Positions 15,472-23,407 of a DNA stretch of 64,000 bases are shown piece after piece. The translations under genes were made by a program, and so were the position numbers. Position 1 is the first letter of the stretch, and each line of letters opens with the position of its first letter. Source of the DNA: Effusibacillus consociatus (GTDB lineage: Bacteria; Bacillota; Bacilli; Tumebacillales; Effusibacillaceae); the NCBI RefSeq assembly GCF_042652925.1, contig NZ_JBHSHC010000093.1, forward strand, positions 1 through 64,000, written 5' to 3'. Below the pieces are notes generated by a model. It was not told the DNA's origin and made no database searches. It worked only from the letters and a program-made list of their open reading frames with translations.

Positions 15472-16821
15472 ATGTTTTCCGTTCCGGAGCTGGTGTTTGA
15501 TTTTCTGTGGCTTTCCGTTTTGGTTGGGGCCGCGGTGATGATCGTTGTTACCATGCGATCCAAAGAACCGGGCGATAACGAAGAAAGCGTTGTTGGCCAT
15601 CAAATCTTTTTTTTGCGGTTTCGATTGATTTGGAACAATTTGTGGCGGAAACCGTTTCGCACGATTTTGTTGGTGGCGTCGTCTGCTATTACGGCCTCCA
15701 CTCTATTCCTCAGCTATTTTTTTCTCAATAGTATGGACCGCAGCTTGTCTGCTGCAGGAGAACGATTTGGCGCGGATGTGATGGTGGTACCCAAAGGATA
15801 TGGGGTCGTGGCCCAACAACTGCTGCTGTCAGGTACCATCAGCTCATTTTACATGCCGGAATCTGTGCTGCATCAGGTTCGTTCCATTCCCGAAGTGACG
15901 GCCGCCTCACCGCAGTTGTATTTGGAAACCTATTCCGGCGTGTGTTGTCAGGTAGAAGGTGACTTTCCGATTGTGGCTTTCGATCCAAAGACAGATTTCA
16001 CATTAAAACCCTGGTTGTCAAATGCAGGCGGGCGCAAGTTTACCGAAAACTCGATTATCATCGGGAGTGACGCGGGTGGGCGGAATGCGATCGATCATCT
16101 GAATTCCGCTTCGTATCAGGAACATCTGAATTTGTTCCAGCACCAGTTCGTCGTTTCCCATCTTTTGTACCCCACAGGCACGGATGCGGACAATACGATT
16201 TTTATGGATCTCGGCAAAGTCCGTGAGCTTCGCAAATCCCCCCGTACATCTCTCAAGTTTCCCCAGAATTCAATCTCTGTTGTTTTGGTGAAGACAAAGC
16301 GGGGCGATGAAGAGTACGTGCGGCGGGAGATTGAGAGAAAAATTCCGGAGGTGTCAGCGGTAACGGGGATGGGTGTTCGGGAAACGGTTGAAAAACAGCT
16401 TTTTCCCATAAGGCTGCTGTCCTTCTTGATGATTGGCTGTGTGTTGGCAATGGCGGGTATGCAAGCGATGACGCTGTTTTCAGCGATAGTTGCGGAAAGG
16501 AAAAGGGAGATTGGGATGTTCCGCGCCTTGGGAGCCACCCAAGGTGCAGTTTATCGGTTCCTGCTGCAAGAAGCCGCTTTGGCAGGCGGAATGGGAGGCG
16601 TTGTGGGAACGCTCTCGATGGTGATTGTATTGTATGACAATCGTACGTTTATCCGAAAGTTGATTCATCTGCCGCTGCTGTTTCCGACTTGGGGGGCAGC
16701 GGCCTTGATTGCGATGGCAGCCGTGCTCTTTACCGTTTTGATAGCCGTGCTCGCCGCGTCCATTCCAATTCGATCGTTTCTCAAACAAGAACCGTACCTG
16801 GCGATTCGGGAGGGAGAATGA
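15472..16821 (+). CDS. ABC transporter permease of the FtsX/MacB family
   Basis: A protein of about 449 residues with one N-terminal helix (about 8-25), a second at about 65-85 (TILLVASSAITASTLFLSYF), a large extracytoplasmic MacB-type domain, and three C-terminal helices with the FtsX signature region (ERKREIGMFRALGATQGAV). The start is uncertain: ATG 15472 has GGTGA four bases upstream, while GTG 15460 lacks a ribosome site. It overlaps the ATPase gene by four bases (ATGA), so the two form an exporter. MacB/LolCDE-like systems move lipoproteins, peptides or antibiotics, or transmit signals. The substrate here is unknown. Confidence 0.88.
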   Translation: MFSVPELVFDFLWLSVLVGAAVMIVVTMRSKEPGDNEESVVGHQIFFLRFRLIWNNLWRKPFRTILLVASSAITASTLFLSYFFLNSMDRSLSAAGERFGADVMVVPKGYGVVAQQLLLSGTISSFYMPESVLHQVRSIPEVTAASPQLYLETYSGVCCQVEGDFPIVAFDPKTDFTLKPWLSNAGGRKFTENSIIIGSDAGGRNAIDHLNSASYQEHLNLFQHQFVVSHLLYPTGTDADNTIFMDLGKVRELRKSPRTSLKFPQNSISVVLVKTKRGDEEYVRREIERKIPEVSAVTGMGVRETVEKQLFPIRLLSFLMIGCVLAMAGMQAMTLFSAIVAERKREIGMFRALGATQGAVYRFLLQEAALAGGMGGVVGTLSMVIVLYDNRTFIRKLIHLPLLFPTWGAAALIAMAAVLFTVLIAVLAASIPIRSFLKQEPYLAIREGE

Positions 16822-17528
16822 TGATCCGTCTCAGACAAGTTACCAAATCGTTTTCTGCCAAGCAGGGAAATGTCACAGCATTGGAGAATATTAACCTTTC
16901 GATTGAACCTGGTGAATTTGTAACGATTATGGGACCTTCCGGTTCTGGCAAATCCACGCTTCTTTCCCTGATCGGTTTGCTGAGCAGTCCGTCTGAAGGG
17001 GAGCTGATTCTGGAGGGTCTGAATGCAAGCCAACTGTCGGATCGGCAGAAGACCGATTTTCGCGGTCAAAAATTCGGCTTTGTCTTTCAGTTCCCCAGCC
17101 TGGTAAACACATTAAACACTCGGGAAAATGTGCTGCTGCCCAAAATGCTGAGCGGAAAGCTGACAGAAGAAGATTGGAACCGGGCAGATGAACTGTTGGA
17201 GCAGGCAGGCCTTGCCGAAAAACGGTACAGCCGATCCTATGAACTCTCCGGTGGAGAACAGCGTCGGATCGCATTGGCTCGTGCCTTAATCAACGATCCC
17301 GATGTAATTCTTGCGGATGAACCTACGGGTGGACTTGACAAAAGTATGGGAAGAAGGATCATGGAGATTTTCCGCGAAATCCATAGACAGGGGAAAACGG
17401 TTCTGGTCGTAACGCATGATGAAGAGATGGCCGCCTATGGCGACCGATTGATCAAGTTAAATAAGGGGAGAATCGAGAATGACAATGGGACAACAATTTG
17501 CGGGGGAACAAGCGGCGCAACCGATTGA
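16818..17528 (+). CDS. ABC transporter ATP-binding protein (LolD/MacB type)
   Basis: This 236-residue ATPase has Walker A in GPSGSGKSTLLSLIG (about residue 38), the Q-loop in FVFQFPSLVNTLN, the signature LSGGEQRRIALARAL, Walker B VILADEPTGGLD and the H-loop VVTHDEEMAAYGDR. It couples ATP hydrolysis to the FtsX-type permease encoded directly upstream, with which it overlaps by four bases. Its 3' end overlaps the next gene by 50 bases in another frame, pointing to a three-gene operon. Confidence 0.93.
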   Translation: MMIRLRQVTKSFSAKQGNVTALENINLSIEPGEFVTIMGPSGSGKSTLLSLIGLLSSPSEGELILEGLNASQLSDRQKTDFRGQKFGFVFQFPSLVNTLNTRENVLLPKMLSGKLTEEDWNRADELLEQAGLAEKRYSRSYELSGGEQRRIALARALINDPDVILADEPTGGLDKSMGRRIMEIFREIHRQGKTVLVVTHDEEMAAYGDRLIKLNKGRIENDNGTTICGGTSGATD

Positions 17529-17970
17529 ATGGAAACTGGCGATCGTAACAGGTTTACTCCTGGGTGGGGTGGCCGGGCTGCTATCCCTGTTTGGCAAGCA
17601 GTTCTATAACTGGGCTGTCCCCGGCGGCATGATGATTGCCAGTTGGGTTGCTGTGAATCGGGCTCAGGGCAGACGTTTCTGGGCGGGATTAAATGCTTCT
17701 CTTGTAGCGGGGGTCCTCGGATGGTTGATTTATCTGATTTGGAACTATTCGAATCTGGCGGCTGGAGGAACAGTCGGACAGGCCCTTCTGCTTTCCGCCG
17801 CATTTCTGGTGCCATTGTTTTTGATCATCAGTGTCTTCGGATCTTGGGTCTTCAGTCGGACACGCGAGCGGGTTCTGGCTGCTCAGGAGAAGCGGAGGCT
17901 TGAGGAAAAGGCGAAAAAGAAAGAGATGTATAAGAACCGCCCGAAGCGAAAGTACAAGAAAAAGAAATAG
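17479..17970 (+). CDS. Small polytopic membrane protein with a basic tail
   Basis: This 163-residue protein starts at ATG 17479, seven bases after GGGGAGA, inside the last 50 bases of the ATPase gene. It has about four hydrophobic segments (near 20-42, 46-62, 70-90 and 104-125). It ends in a strongly basic, charged cytoplasmic tail of about 35 residues (EKRRLEEKAKKKEMYK and similar). I do not recognise the family. The tight overlap suggests it is a subunit or regulator of the ABC system, but that is inference. A broken dehydrogenase gene begins 11 bases downstream. Confidence 0.75.
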   Translation: MTMGQQFAGEQAAQPIEWKLAIVTGLLLGGVAGLLSLFGKQFYNWAVPGGMMIASWVAVNRAQGRRFWAGLNASLVAGVLGWLIYLIWNYSNLAAGGTVGQALLLSAAFLVPLFLIISVFGSWVFSRTRERVLAAQEKRRLEEKAKKKEMYKNRPKRKYKKKK

Positions 17971-17980
17971 AAGCTTTTCT

Positions 17981-18578
17981 ATGAAAAAATGGGCGAAAGT
18001 GTTCATCGGAGCGCTGGCGGGAAAAATACTGCGGATCGGGTTGGACGGTTCGATTCCGCAGGACAATCCTTTCACGGGTTCCCCCGTCTACAGTTTGGGG
18101 CATCGTAATTCGCAGGGTCTGGCTTGGCATCCGGTCAGCGGGAAATTTTACAGTTCCGAACACGGTCAGTCTGCTCTTGATGAAATCAACCTGATTGAGC
18201 CGGGAGCCAATTACGGTTGGCCGTTGATTCAAGGGGATCAGACGCAAGCGCCGGGGGCACCGACATTGAAATTAAAACGTCCGTTGCTCCATAGCCGGAA
18301 CATTACGTGGGCGCCTTCCGGTATGACTTATGTCACCAAGGGTCCGTGGAAAGGGCAGCTGCTGGTAGCCAATTTGCGTGGAGCTCAGGTTCTGAAGATC
18401 GAATGGAAAGCGCCGGATTACACTACTGTAGAACGGTTTGCCGGATCAATTCGGCCGGATGCGCGATATTGTGGAAGGGCCTGACGGTTCGCTGTATCTT
18501 CTCACCAATAACAGAGACGGGCGGGGACAACCGCGGGAAGACGACGATCAGATCATCAGGTTAAGACCCTCCTATTAG
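17981..18578 (+). pseudogene. PQQ-type sugar dehydrogenase, internally deleted and frameshifted
   Basis: The frame begins with a signal-peptide-like start (MKKWAKVFIGALAG) and jumps at once into the middle of the glucose/sorbosone dehydrogenase family: GKILRIGLDGSIPQDNPF, YSLGHRNSQGLAWHP, SSEHGQSALDEINLIEPGAN, YGWPLIQGDQ. About half of the usual beta-propeller is missing between these parts. A one-base frame change near 18440 then moves the C-terminus (QFGRMRDIVEGPDGSLYLLT, DDDQIIRLRPSY) into another frame ending at 18578. Such enzymes are exported quinoprotein sugar oxidases. This copy cannot be functional. Confidence 0.88.
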
Positions 18579-18583
18579 GTTGT

Positions 18584-18613
18584 TTGCCAATTTTCAACTA
18601 AGTAGGTTATAAT
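18584..18613 (+). promoter_or_regulatory. Sigma-A promoter of the putative antitoxin RNA
   Basis: TTGCCA (18584-18589) and a perfect TATAAT (18608-18613) are 18 bases apart. No protein frame follows before the terminator at 18710-18750. Confidence 0.6.
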
Positions 18614-18619
18614 GGAGCC

Positions 18620-18750
18620 AGAGATAGCATAAAATGCAAACAACCGAGGTGTTGGCAGCACCCCGGTTGATGCACAACACCGCGGATGAGCGGTCATAGG
18701 TTAAGCCAGAAAAAAGTAACCTTTTCCTTGGCTGGGTGGGTTACTTTTTT
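18620..18750 (+). ncRNA. Putative antisense RNA (type I antitoxin)
   Basis: About 130 nucleotides between a good promoter and a strong terminator, without an open frame. Its 5' part can fold AACCGAGGTG...CACCCCGGTT (about 18640-18667). Its 3' end is complementary to the last codon, stop and 3' end of the mRNA of the 28-residue holin-like toxin on the other strand. The convergent, 3'-overlapping arrangement is the known layout of type I toxin-antitoxin pairs such as txpA/RatA in Bacillus. The RNA role is inferred. Confidence 0.5.
18710..18750. terminator. Bidirectional terminator shared by toxin mRNA and antisense RNA
   Basis: AAAAAAGTAACC (18710-18721) and GGTTACTTTTTT (18739-18750) form a perfect 12-base stem. 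It has a U-run on either strand. The toxin stop codon lies within the right arm. Confidence 0.85.
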
Positions 18751-18827
18751 CGTTGTGAAGCGTAGATTACTGTCGCAATCAATGTTGCAAACGAAATCAT
18801 CAAAGTCAACGCTTCATAAACAGTCAT
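18741..18827 (-). CDS. Holin-like toxin peptide, 28 residues
   Basis: ATG 18827 on the minus strand follows GGGGGTGAGG. The peptide begins MTVYEALTLMISFATL, continues as one hydrophobic helix (IATVIYA), and ends in a charged SQRKK tail. This is the hallmark of the putative holin-like toxin family, where MTVxEALxLMIxF is the usual opening. Family members are membrane-active peptides usually held in check by an antisense RNA. An extended -10 promoter lies upstream at 18893-18901 on the same strand, and a convergent RNA gene overlaps its 3' end. Toxicity has not been shown for this sequence. Confidence 0.8.
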   Translation of the reverse strand: MTVYEALTLMISFATLIATVIYASQRKK

Positions 18828-18892
18828 GGCCTCACCCCCTTTCTTCAAGGGGATTTGACCGCCCACCCGAACCTATGGAATTGTGCAACCAA

Positions 18893-18901
18893 ATTATACC
18901 A
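18893..18901 (-). promoter_or_regulatory. Extended -10 promoter of the toxin gene
   Basis: On the minus strand TGGTATAAT forms a perfect extended -10 element 66 bases ahead of the toxin start codon. No convincing -35 box is visible. Confidence 0.55.
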
Positions 18902-18929
18902 CATAAAGTAAAACTAGGCTGGCTTGATT

Positions 18930-18957
18930 TTGACAAAATCATCTTTTCACGTATACT
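18930..18957 (+). promoter_or_regulatory. Sigma-A promoter of the T-box-valS transcript
   Basis: TTGACA (18930-18935) and TATACT (18952-18957) with a 16-base spacer, just ahead of the T-box leader. Confidence 0.8.
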
Positions 18958-18964
18958 ATGATAT

Positions 18965-19286
18965 GAATCCAATAGTAAGCAAAAACATCGATGGGAAAGA
19001 GTAAAGCAACGAGCCCTACAGAGAGGGAAACCCGCGGATGGCATGGAATCTCGTTTCAACTGTCACACCGTTGGCTGCAAGGTATCCCGGCCAGTTCGTG
19101 CTTGAACGTCGTCCCGGAGTTGCCCAGGCGAACAGAGCTGCAAGGCGTTTCGTCAGTCTGCTCTCAGTAAGCTGGGCCGGTGAATCCGTTATCTTCTTTT
19201 GAGTGTGCGTGCATGTCAGAGGCTCGCAAAGTAAGGTGGTACCACGGAAGCAATCCTTTCGTCCTTAATCGGATGGAAGGTTTTTT
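18965..19286 (+). ncRNA. T-box riboswitch, valine-specific
   Basis: The leader has the conserved T-box core AAGGTGGTACCACGG (19232-19246), which binds the acceptor end of uncharged tRNA. The terminator follows: CCTTTCGTCC pairs with GGATGGAAGG (19255-19280), then TTTTTT. In stem I, TGAAC precedes a candidate specifier triplet GTC (19108-19110), followed by GTCCCGGAG, in the position usual for these leaders. GTC is a valine codon and matches the downstream gene. Uncharged tRNA(Val) would favour the antiterminator and valS expression. Confidence 0.93.
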
Positions 19287-19322
19287 ATTTTTAATATTTT
19301 TGGGCCTATTGGGGGGTTGGCT

Positions 19323-21989
19323 ATGTCAGTTGAACAACAAAACGCACAAAATCAAATTCCGACTGTCTATGATCCGCAGGCTGCGGAACAAAGGCTTTAC
19401 GACTGGTGGATCGAAAACGAATTTTTCAAAGCAACCGGGGATCCCGAGAAGCAGCCGTATTGCATCGTGATTCCACCGCCGAATGTGACAGGTATGCTCC
19501 ACATGGGACATGCTTTGGACTGCACTCTGCAGGATGTACTGATTCGCCATAAGCGGATGCAGGGCTATGATGCTTTATGGCTGCCGGGTATGGATCATGC
19601 GGGGATTGCAACCCAGGCACGTGTGGAAGCCACCTTGCGGGAAGAGGGTGTGAGCCGTTACGACCTCGGGCGCGAGAAATTCCTTGAGAAAGTCTGGGAG
19701 TGGAAGGAGCATTATGCGTCCGTGATTCGCTCGCAATGGAGACGGATGGGCTTCTCGCTTGATTATTCCCGGGAGCGGTTCACGATGGATGAAGGACTGT
19801 CGCGGGCTGTTCGGACCGTCTTCGTGAAGCTTTATGAAAAAGGGCTGATCTATCGCGGCAAACGGATTATCAACTGGGATCCTGCCGCATGCACCGCTTT
19901 GTCCGATATAGAAGTCGAATATAAAGACGTCAAAGGTGCGCTTTATCATTTGCGTTATCCGTTAAAGGACGGAAGCGGGCATATCACGGTTGCCACCACC
20001 CGGCCGGAAACAATGTTGGGTGATACAGGGATTGCGGTCCATCCGGAAGATGAACGATACAAAGACCTGATTGGAAAAATGGTGATTTTGCCGATTATCG
20101 GTCGTGAGATCCCGATCTTTGCGGATGAGTATGTAGACAAGGATTTTGGTTCCGGTGCGGTAAAAGTAACCCCGGCTCACGATCCGAACGACTTTGAAAT
20201 GGGGCTTCGTCACAACCTGGAAATGATCAACGTGATGGATGAAAAAGCGACTATGAACGGGAACGCGGGACCATATGCAGGACTTGACCGGTTCGAATGC
20301 CGGAAAAAGATTGTGGCGGATCTGCAGGAGCAGGGAGTTCTCTTTAAGATTGAGGAGCATGATCATTCGGTCGGCCATTCGGAGCGGAGCGGTGCCGTTG
20401 TCGAACCGTTTTTGTCGACACAATGGTTTGTCGACATGAAGCCGTTGGCGGAACGAGCGATACAGCTTCAGAAAAGTGAGGATGCGGTGCGGTTCGTACC
20501 TGACCGTTTTGAGAAAATTTACCTGCATTGGATCGAGAATATCCGGGATTGGTGCATCTCCCGTCAGCTTTGGTGGGGCCATCGAATTCCCGCTTGGTAT
20601 TGTGACAGCTGCGGGGAAACCATTGTAGCGACGGATGATCCGACCGCTTGTCCGAAGTGCGGCCATGCCGAACTGCGGCAAGATGAAGACGTGCTGGATA
20701 CCTGGTTCTCCTCCGGGCTGTGGCCGTTTTCTACAATGGGCTGGCCTGATGAAACCCCGGATATGCAGCGTTACTGTCCAACCGATGTACTTGTCACCGG
20801 ATTTGACATCATCTATTTCTGGGTGGCACGAATGATTTTTACCGCCCTTGAGTTCACCGGTGAGAAGCCGTTTAAAGACGTATTGATCCACGGTCTGGTT
20901 CGTGATGCACAAGGACGCAAAATGTCGAAATCTCTCGGCAACGGAGTCGACCCGCTGGAAGTGATCGAAAAGTATGGTGCCGATGCGCTGCGCTTCATGT
21001 TGATGACGGGCAGCAGTCCGGGGAACGATCTGCGCTTCAACTGGGAGAAGGTGGAGTCGGCACGCAACTTCGCCAACAAGATTTGGAACGCTTCCCGCTT
21101 TGTAATGATGAACGTAGGTGACTTCAAATATGAAGATGTCAATCTGAGCGGAGATCTGGGAACAGCAGACAAATGGATTCTCCATCGCTTGAATGAAACG
21201 GCTGAAGAAGTAAACTCGGCGCTGGAGCGATACGACTTCGGGGAAGCCGGACGCCAGATCTATGAATTCATCTGGAATGAGTATTGTGACTGGTACATCG
21301 AACTGGCGAAACTGTATCTGCAGGGAGATGACGCGGAAGCGAAGAGAACAACCCAATCGGTACTTGTATACGTACTTGATCAATCCCTTCGTCTTCTCCA
21401 TCCGTTTATGCCTTTCATTACGGAGGAGATTTGGCAGCATATCCCGCACCAGGGAAAGACAATCACGCTGGCGGATTATCCGAAGTTCGAAGGACGTTTC
21501 GTCGCTGAGCAGGCAGTCCGGGAGATGGAACTGTTGATGGATATGATCCGTGCCGTTCGCAATATTCGAGCCGAAATGAATGTTCCGCCAAGCCGTCCGG
21601 TCACTCTGATCATCAAGCCTGCGAGTGAAGAGGCTGAGGCGTTGATTCGCCGTGGTGAAGCGTACATCGTCCGATTCTGCAATCCGGAGTCGCTTACAAT
21701 CGACCGGAACCTCGCCACTCCGGAAAAATCGGTTACAGCTGTAGTCACGGGTGCAGAATTATTCCTGCCGCTTGCCGGCCTGATCGACATTGAGGCCGAA
21801 ATTGCCCGGCTCGAAAAGGAGCTTAAGCATCTCGATGCGGAAGTCGAGAGGGTTGACAAGAAACTGGCAAACCAAGGTTTCGTTGCGAAAGCTCCGGCGG
21901 AAGTGATCGAGGCGGAACGGGCGAAAGGCAAAGACTATGCCGAAAAACGCGATAAGGTAAAGGCACGCATTCAAGAACTCCGTTCATAG
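19323..21989 (+). CDS. valS: Valyl-tRNA synthetase
   Basis: This class I aminoacyl-tRNA synthetase of 888 residues charges tRNA(Val). The start is ATG 19323, six bases after GGGGGG. Visible elements: the HIGH-type motif in PPPNVTGMLHMGHALD near residue 50, the CP1 editing domain (about 190-340; TTRPETMLGDTGIAVHP), KMSKS at about residue 525 (GRKMSKSLGNGVDP), and the C-terminal coiled coil with IEAEIARLEKELKHLDAEV. A zinc-ribbon-like pair CDSCGE ... CPKCGH lies near residues 425-445. It is controlled by the upstream T-box and followed by folC. Confidence 0.98.
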   Translation: MSVEQQNAQNQIPTVYDPQAAEQRLYDWWIENEFFKATGDPEKQPYCIVIPPPNVTGMLHMGHALDCTLQDVLIRHKRMQGYDALWLPGMDHAGIATQARVEATLREEGVSRYDLGREKFLEKVWEWKEHYASVIRSQWRRMGFSLDYSRERFTMDEGLSRAVRTVFVKLYEKGLIYRGKRIINWDPAACTALSDIEVEYKDVKGALYHLRYPLKDGSGHITVATTRPETMLGDTGIAVHPEDERYKDLIGKMVILPIIGREIPIFADEYVDKDFGSGAVKVTPAHDPNDFEMGLRHNLEMINVMDEKATMNGNAGPYAGLDRFECRKKIVADLQEQGVLFKIEEHDHSVGHSERSGAVVEPFLSTQWFVDMKPLAERAIQLQKSEDAVRFVPDRFEKIYLHWIENIRDWCISRQLWWGHRIPAWYCDSCGETIVATDDPTACPKCGHAELRQDEDVLDTWFSSGLWPFSTMGWPDETPDMQRYCPTDVLVTGFDIIYFWVARMIFTALEFTGEKPFKDVLIHGLVRDAQGRKMSKSLGNGVDPLEVIEKYGADALRFMLMTGSSPGNDLRFNWEKVESARNFANKIWNASRFVMMNVGDFKYEDVNLSGDLGTADKWILHRLNETAEEVNSALERYDFGEAGRQIYEFIWNEYCDWYIELAKLYLQGDDAEAKRTTQSVLVYVLDQSLRLLHPFMPFITEEIWQHIPHQGKTITLADYPKFEGRFVAEQAVREMELLMDMIRAVRNIRAEMNVPPSRPVTLIIKPASEEAEALIRRGEAYIVRFCNPESLTIDRNLATPEKSVTAVVTGAELFLPLAGLIDIEAEIARLEKELKHLDAEVERVDKKLANQGFVAKAPAEVIEAERAKGKDYAEKRDKVKARIQELRS

Positions 21990-22003
21990 ATCGGGTGCAG
22001 GAG

Positions 22004-22033
22004 TGGGTCTCCCGCTGACTTTGGCGAGACCCA
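22004..22033 (+). terminator. Hairpin behind valS
   Basis: TGGGTCTC (22004-22011) pairs with GAGACCCA (22026-22033). The U-rich tail is poor (ATCTGTTTG), so it may be a weak terminator before folC. Confidence 0.5.
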
Positions 22034-22095
22034 ATCTGTTTGATTAACGGGCCGTCACTTTGATGAATGGTCAGGAATACGATGCTAAGGACTGA

Positions 22096-23400
22096 TTGAT
22101 TTTGATTATCGACTGGATCTCAAGTTTTCCTAAGTTTGACGGAAGATGGGGGATCAAACTTGGGTTGGAGCGAATGGAAGCTTTATTGGAACGAATGGGC
22201 AACCCTCATCATCAACTGCAGTTTATTCATGTAGCCGGTACCAATGGAAAAGGTTCAACCTGCGCTTATTTGGCTTGCATCTACCAACAAGCCGGTTACC
22301 GGGTCGGTCGTTATACTTCTCCCTACATTCTGCACTTTTATGACCGGATGTCAGTCAATGGAATTGATGTGACAGAACAGCAGCTGTCTATCTATGCGGA
22401 ACAACTGAAACCTCATATTGAGGAGATCCGGTTCAGTGAGGTTGGAGAGCCAACCGAATTTGAAATTGTTACCTTGTTGGCAATTTTGTTCTTTATCGAT
22501 CAGAAAGTGGATCTGGTAGTCTGGGAAACGGGGCTTGGCGGCCGGTTGGATGCCACCAATGTTGTATCCCCGCTTGCGACTGTGATTACCAACGTGGGAT
22601 TGGATCATTTGGTTCATCTCGGACCGACGGTTGAAGTGATTGCACGTGAAAAAGCGGGAATCGCAAAAGAGGGAGTTCCTCTTTTTACAGGTGCTGAGGA
22701 ACCGGCTCTCTCGGTAATTTTGGCTAAGGCGCAGGAGGTGGGAGCTCCTTATCGGGTATTGGGAAAAGAATTCGGATATTCGCGAAAAGGGTATTCCCTT
22801 GCAGGGCAGGCATTTGATTTTTATTCAACCGATATTGAGTTGCACGATTTGGAAATTTCGATGTTAGGGGAACATCAATGCAAAAATGCGGCATTAGCCG
22901 TTCGGACAGTTCTCCATCTATCCGAACAGGGGGTACTCCCTGTGGAAGAGAATGACTTGCGTACCGGCCTGAAGTTGACACGTTGGCCCGGACGGTTGGA
23001 GATCGTACGCCACCACCCGCTTGTGTTGCTCGACGGTGCCCATAATCCCCACGGAGCAGAGGCGTTAGCGGCTGCTCTGCACGAACTGTTGGGAAATCGC
23101 AAGCTCGTTCTGGTTCTTGGGATTCTGCAAGACAAGTTGGTGCCGGGTGTAATTGACCCGATTGTCCCGTTTGCGCATAAGATTATTGTAACTGCGCCAA
23201 ATTCACCGCGAGCGGCAGATGTACGGGATGTGGAGATGTTTATTCGAGACAGGGTGACAGTACCGATTGAGTTAATCCCCAACGTTGCAGAAGCTGTTGA
23301 TCACGCCATCCGCAGCATCGGCTCAGAGGAAGTGGTTCTTGTTACAGGGTCTCTTTACACAATCTCGGAAGCAAGACAATTTACCTCCAAGAAAGGATGA
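22096..23400 (+). CDS. folC: Dihydrofolate synthase / folylpolyglutamate synthase
   Basis: FolC adds glutamate to dihydropteroate and extends the polyglutamate tail of folates. The Mur-ligase P-loop is FIHVAGTNGKGSTCAYL near residue 45, followed by GRYTSPYILHFYDRMSVNG and VVWETGLGGRLDATNVV. The C-terminal domain has LDGAHNPHGAEALA near residue 312. The start is uncertain: no ATG fits, and TTG 22096 or TTG 22102 are used behind AAGGA. The order valS-folC is typical of Bacillales. Confidence 0.94.
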   Translation: MILIIDWISSFPKFDGRWGIKLGLERMEALLERMGNPHHQLQFIHVAGTNGKGSTCAYLACIYQQAGYRVGRYTSPYILHFYDRMSVNGIDVTEQQLSIYAEQLKPHIEEIRFSEVGEPTEFEIVTLLAILFFIDQKVDLVVWETGLGGRLDATNVVSPLATVITNVGLDHLVHLGPTVEVIAREKAGIAKEGVPLFTGAEEPALSVILAKAQEVGAPYRVLGKEFGYSRKGYSLAGQAFDFYSTDIELHDLEISMLGEHQCKNAALAVRTVLHLSEQGVLPVEENDLRTGLKLTRWPGRLEIVRHHPLVLLDGAHNPHGAEALAAALHELLGNRKLVLVLGILQDKLVPGVIDPIVPFAHKIIVTAPNSPRAADVRDVEMFIRDRVTVPIELIPNVAEAVDHAIRSIGSEEVVLVTGSLYTISEARQFTSKKG

Positions 23401-23407
23401 CGTGCTT

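Noticed and set aside
19962..21449. Long open frame antisense to valS (495 codons)
   Set aside because: Fully covered by the valyl-tRNA synthetase gene, with no recognisable domain; codon-bias artefact.
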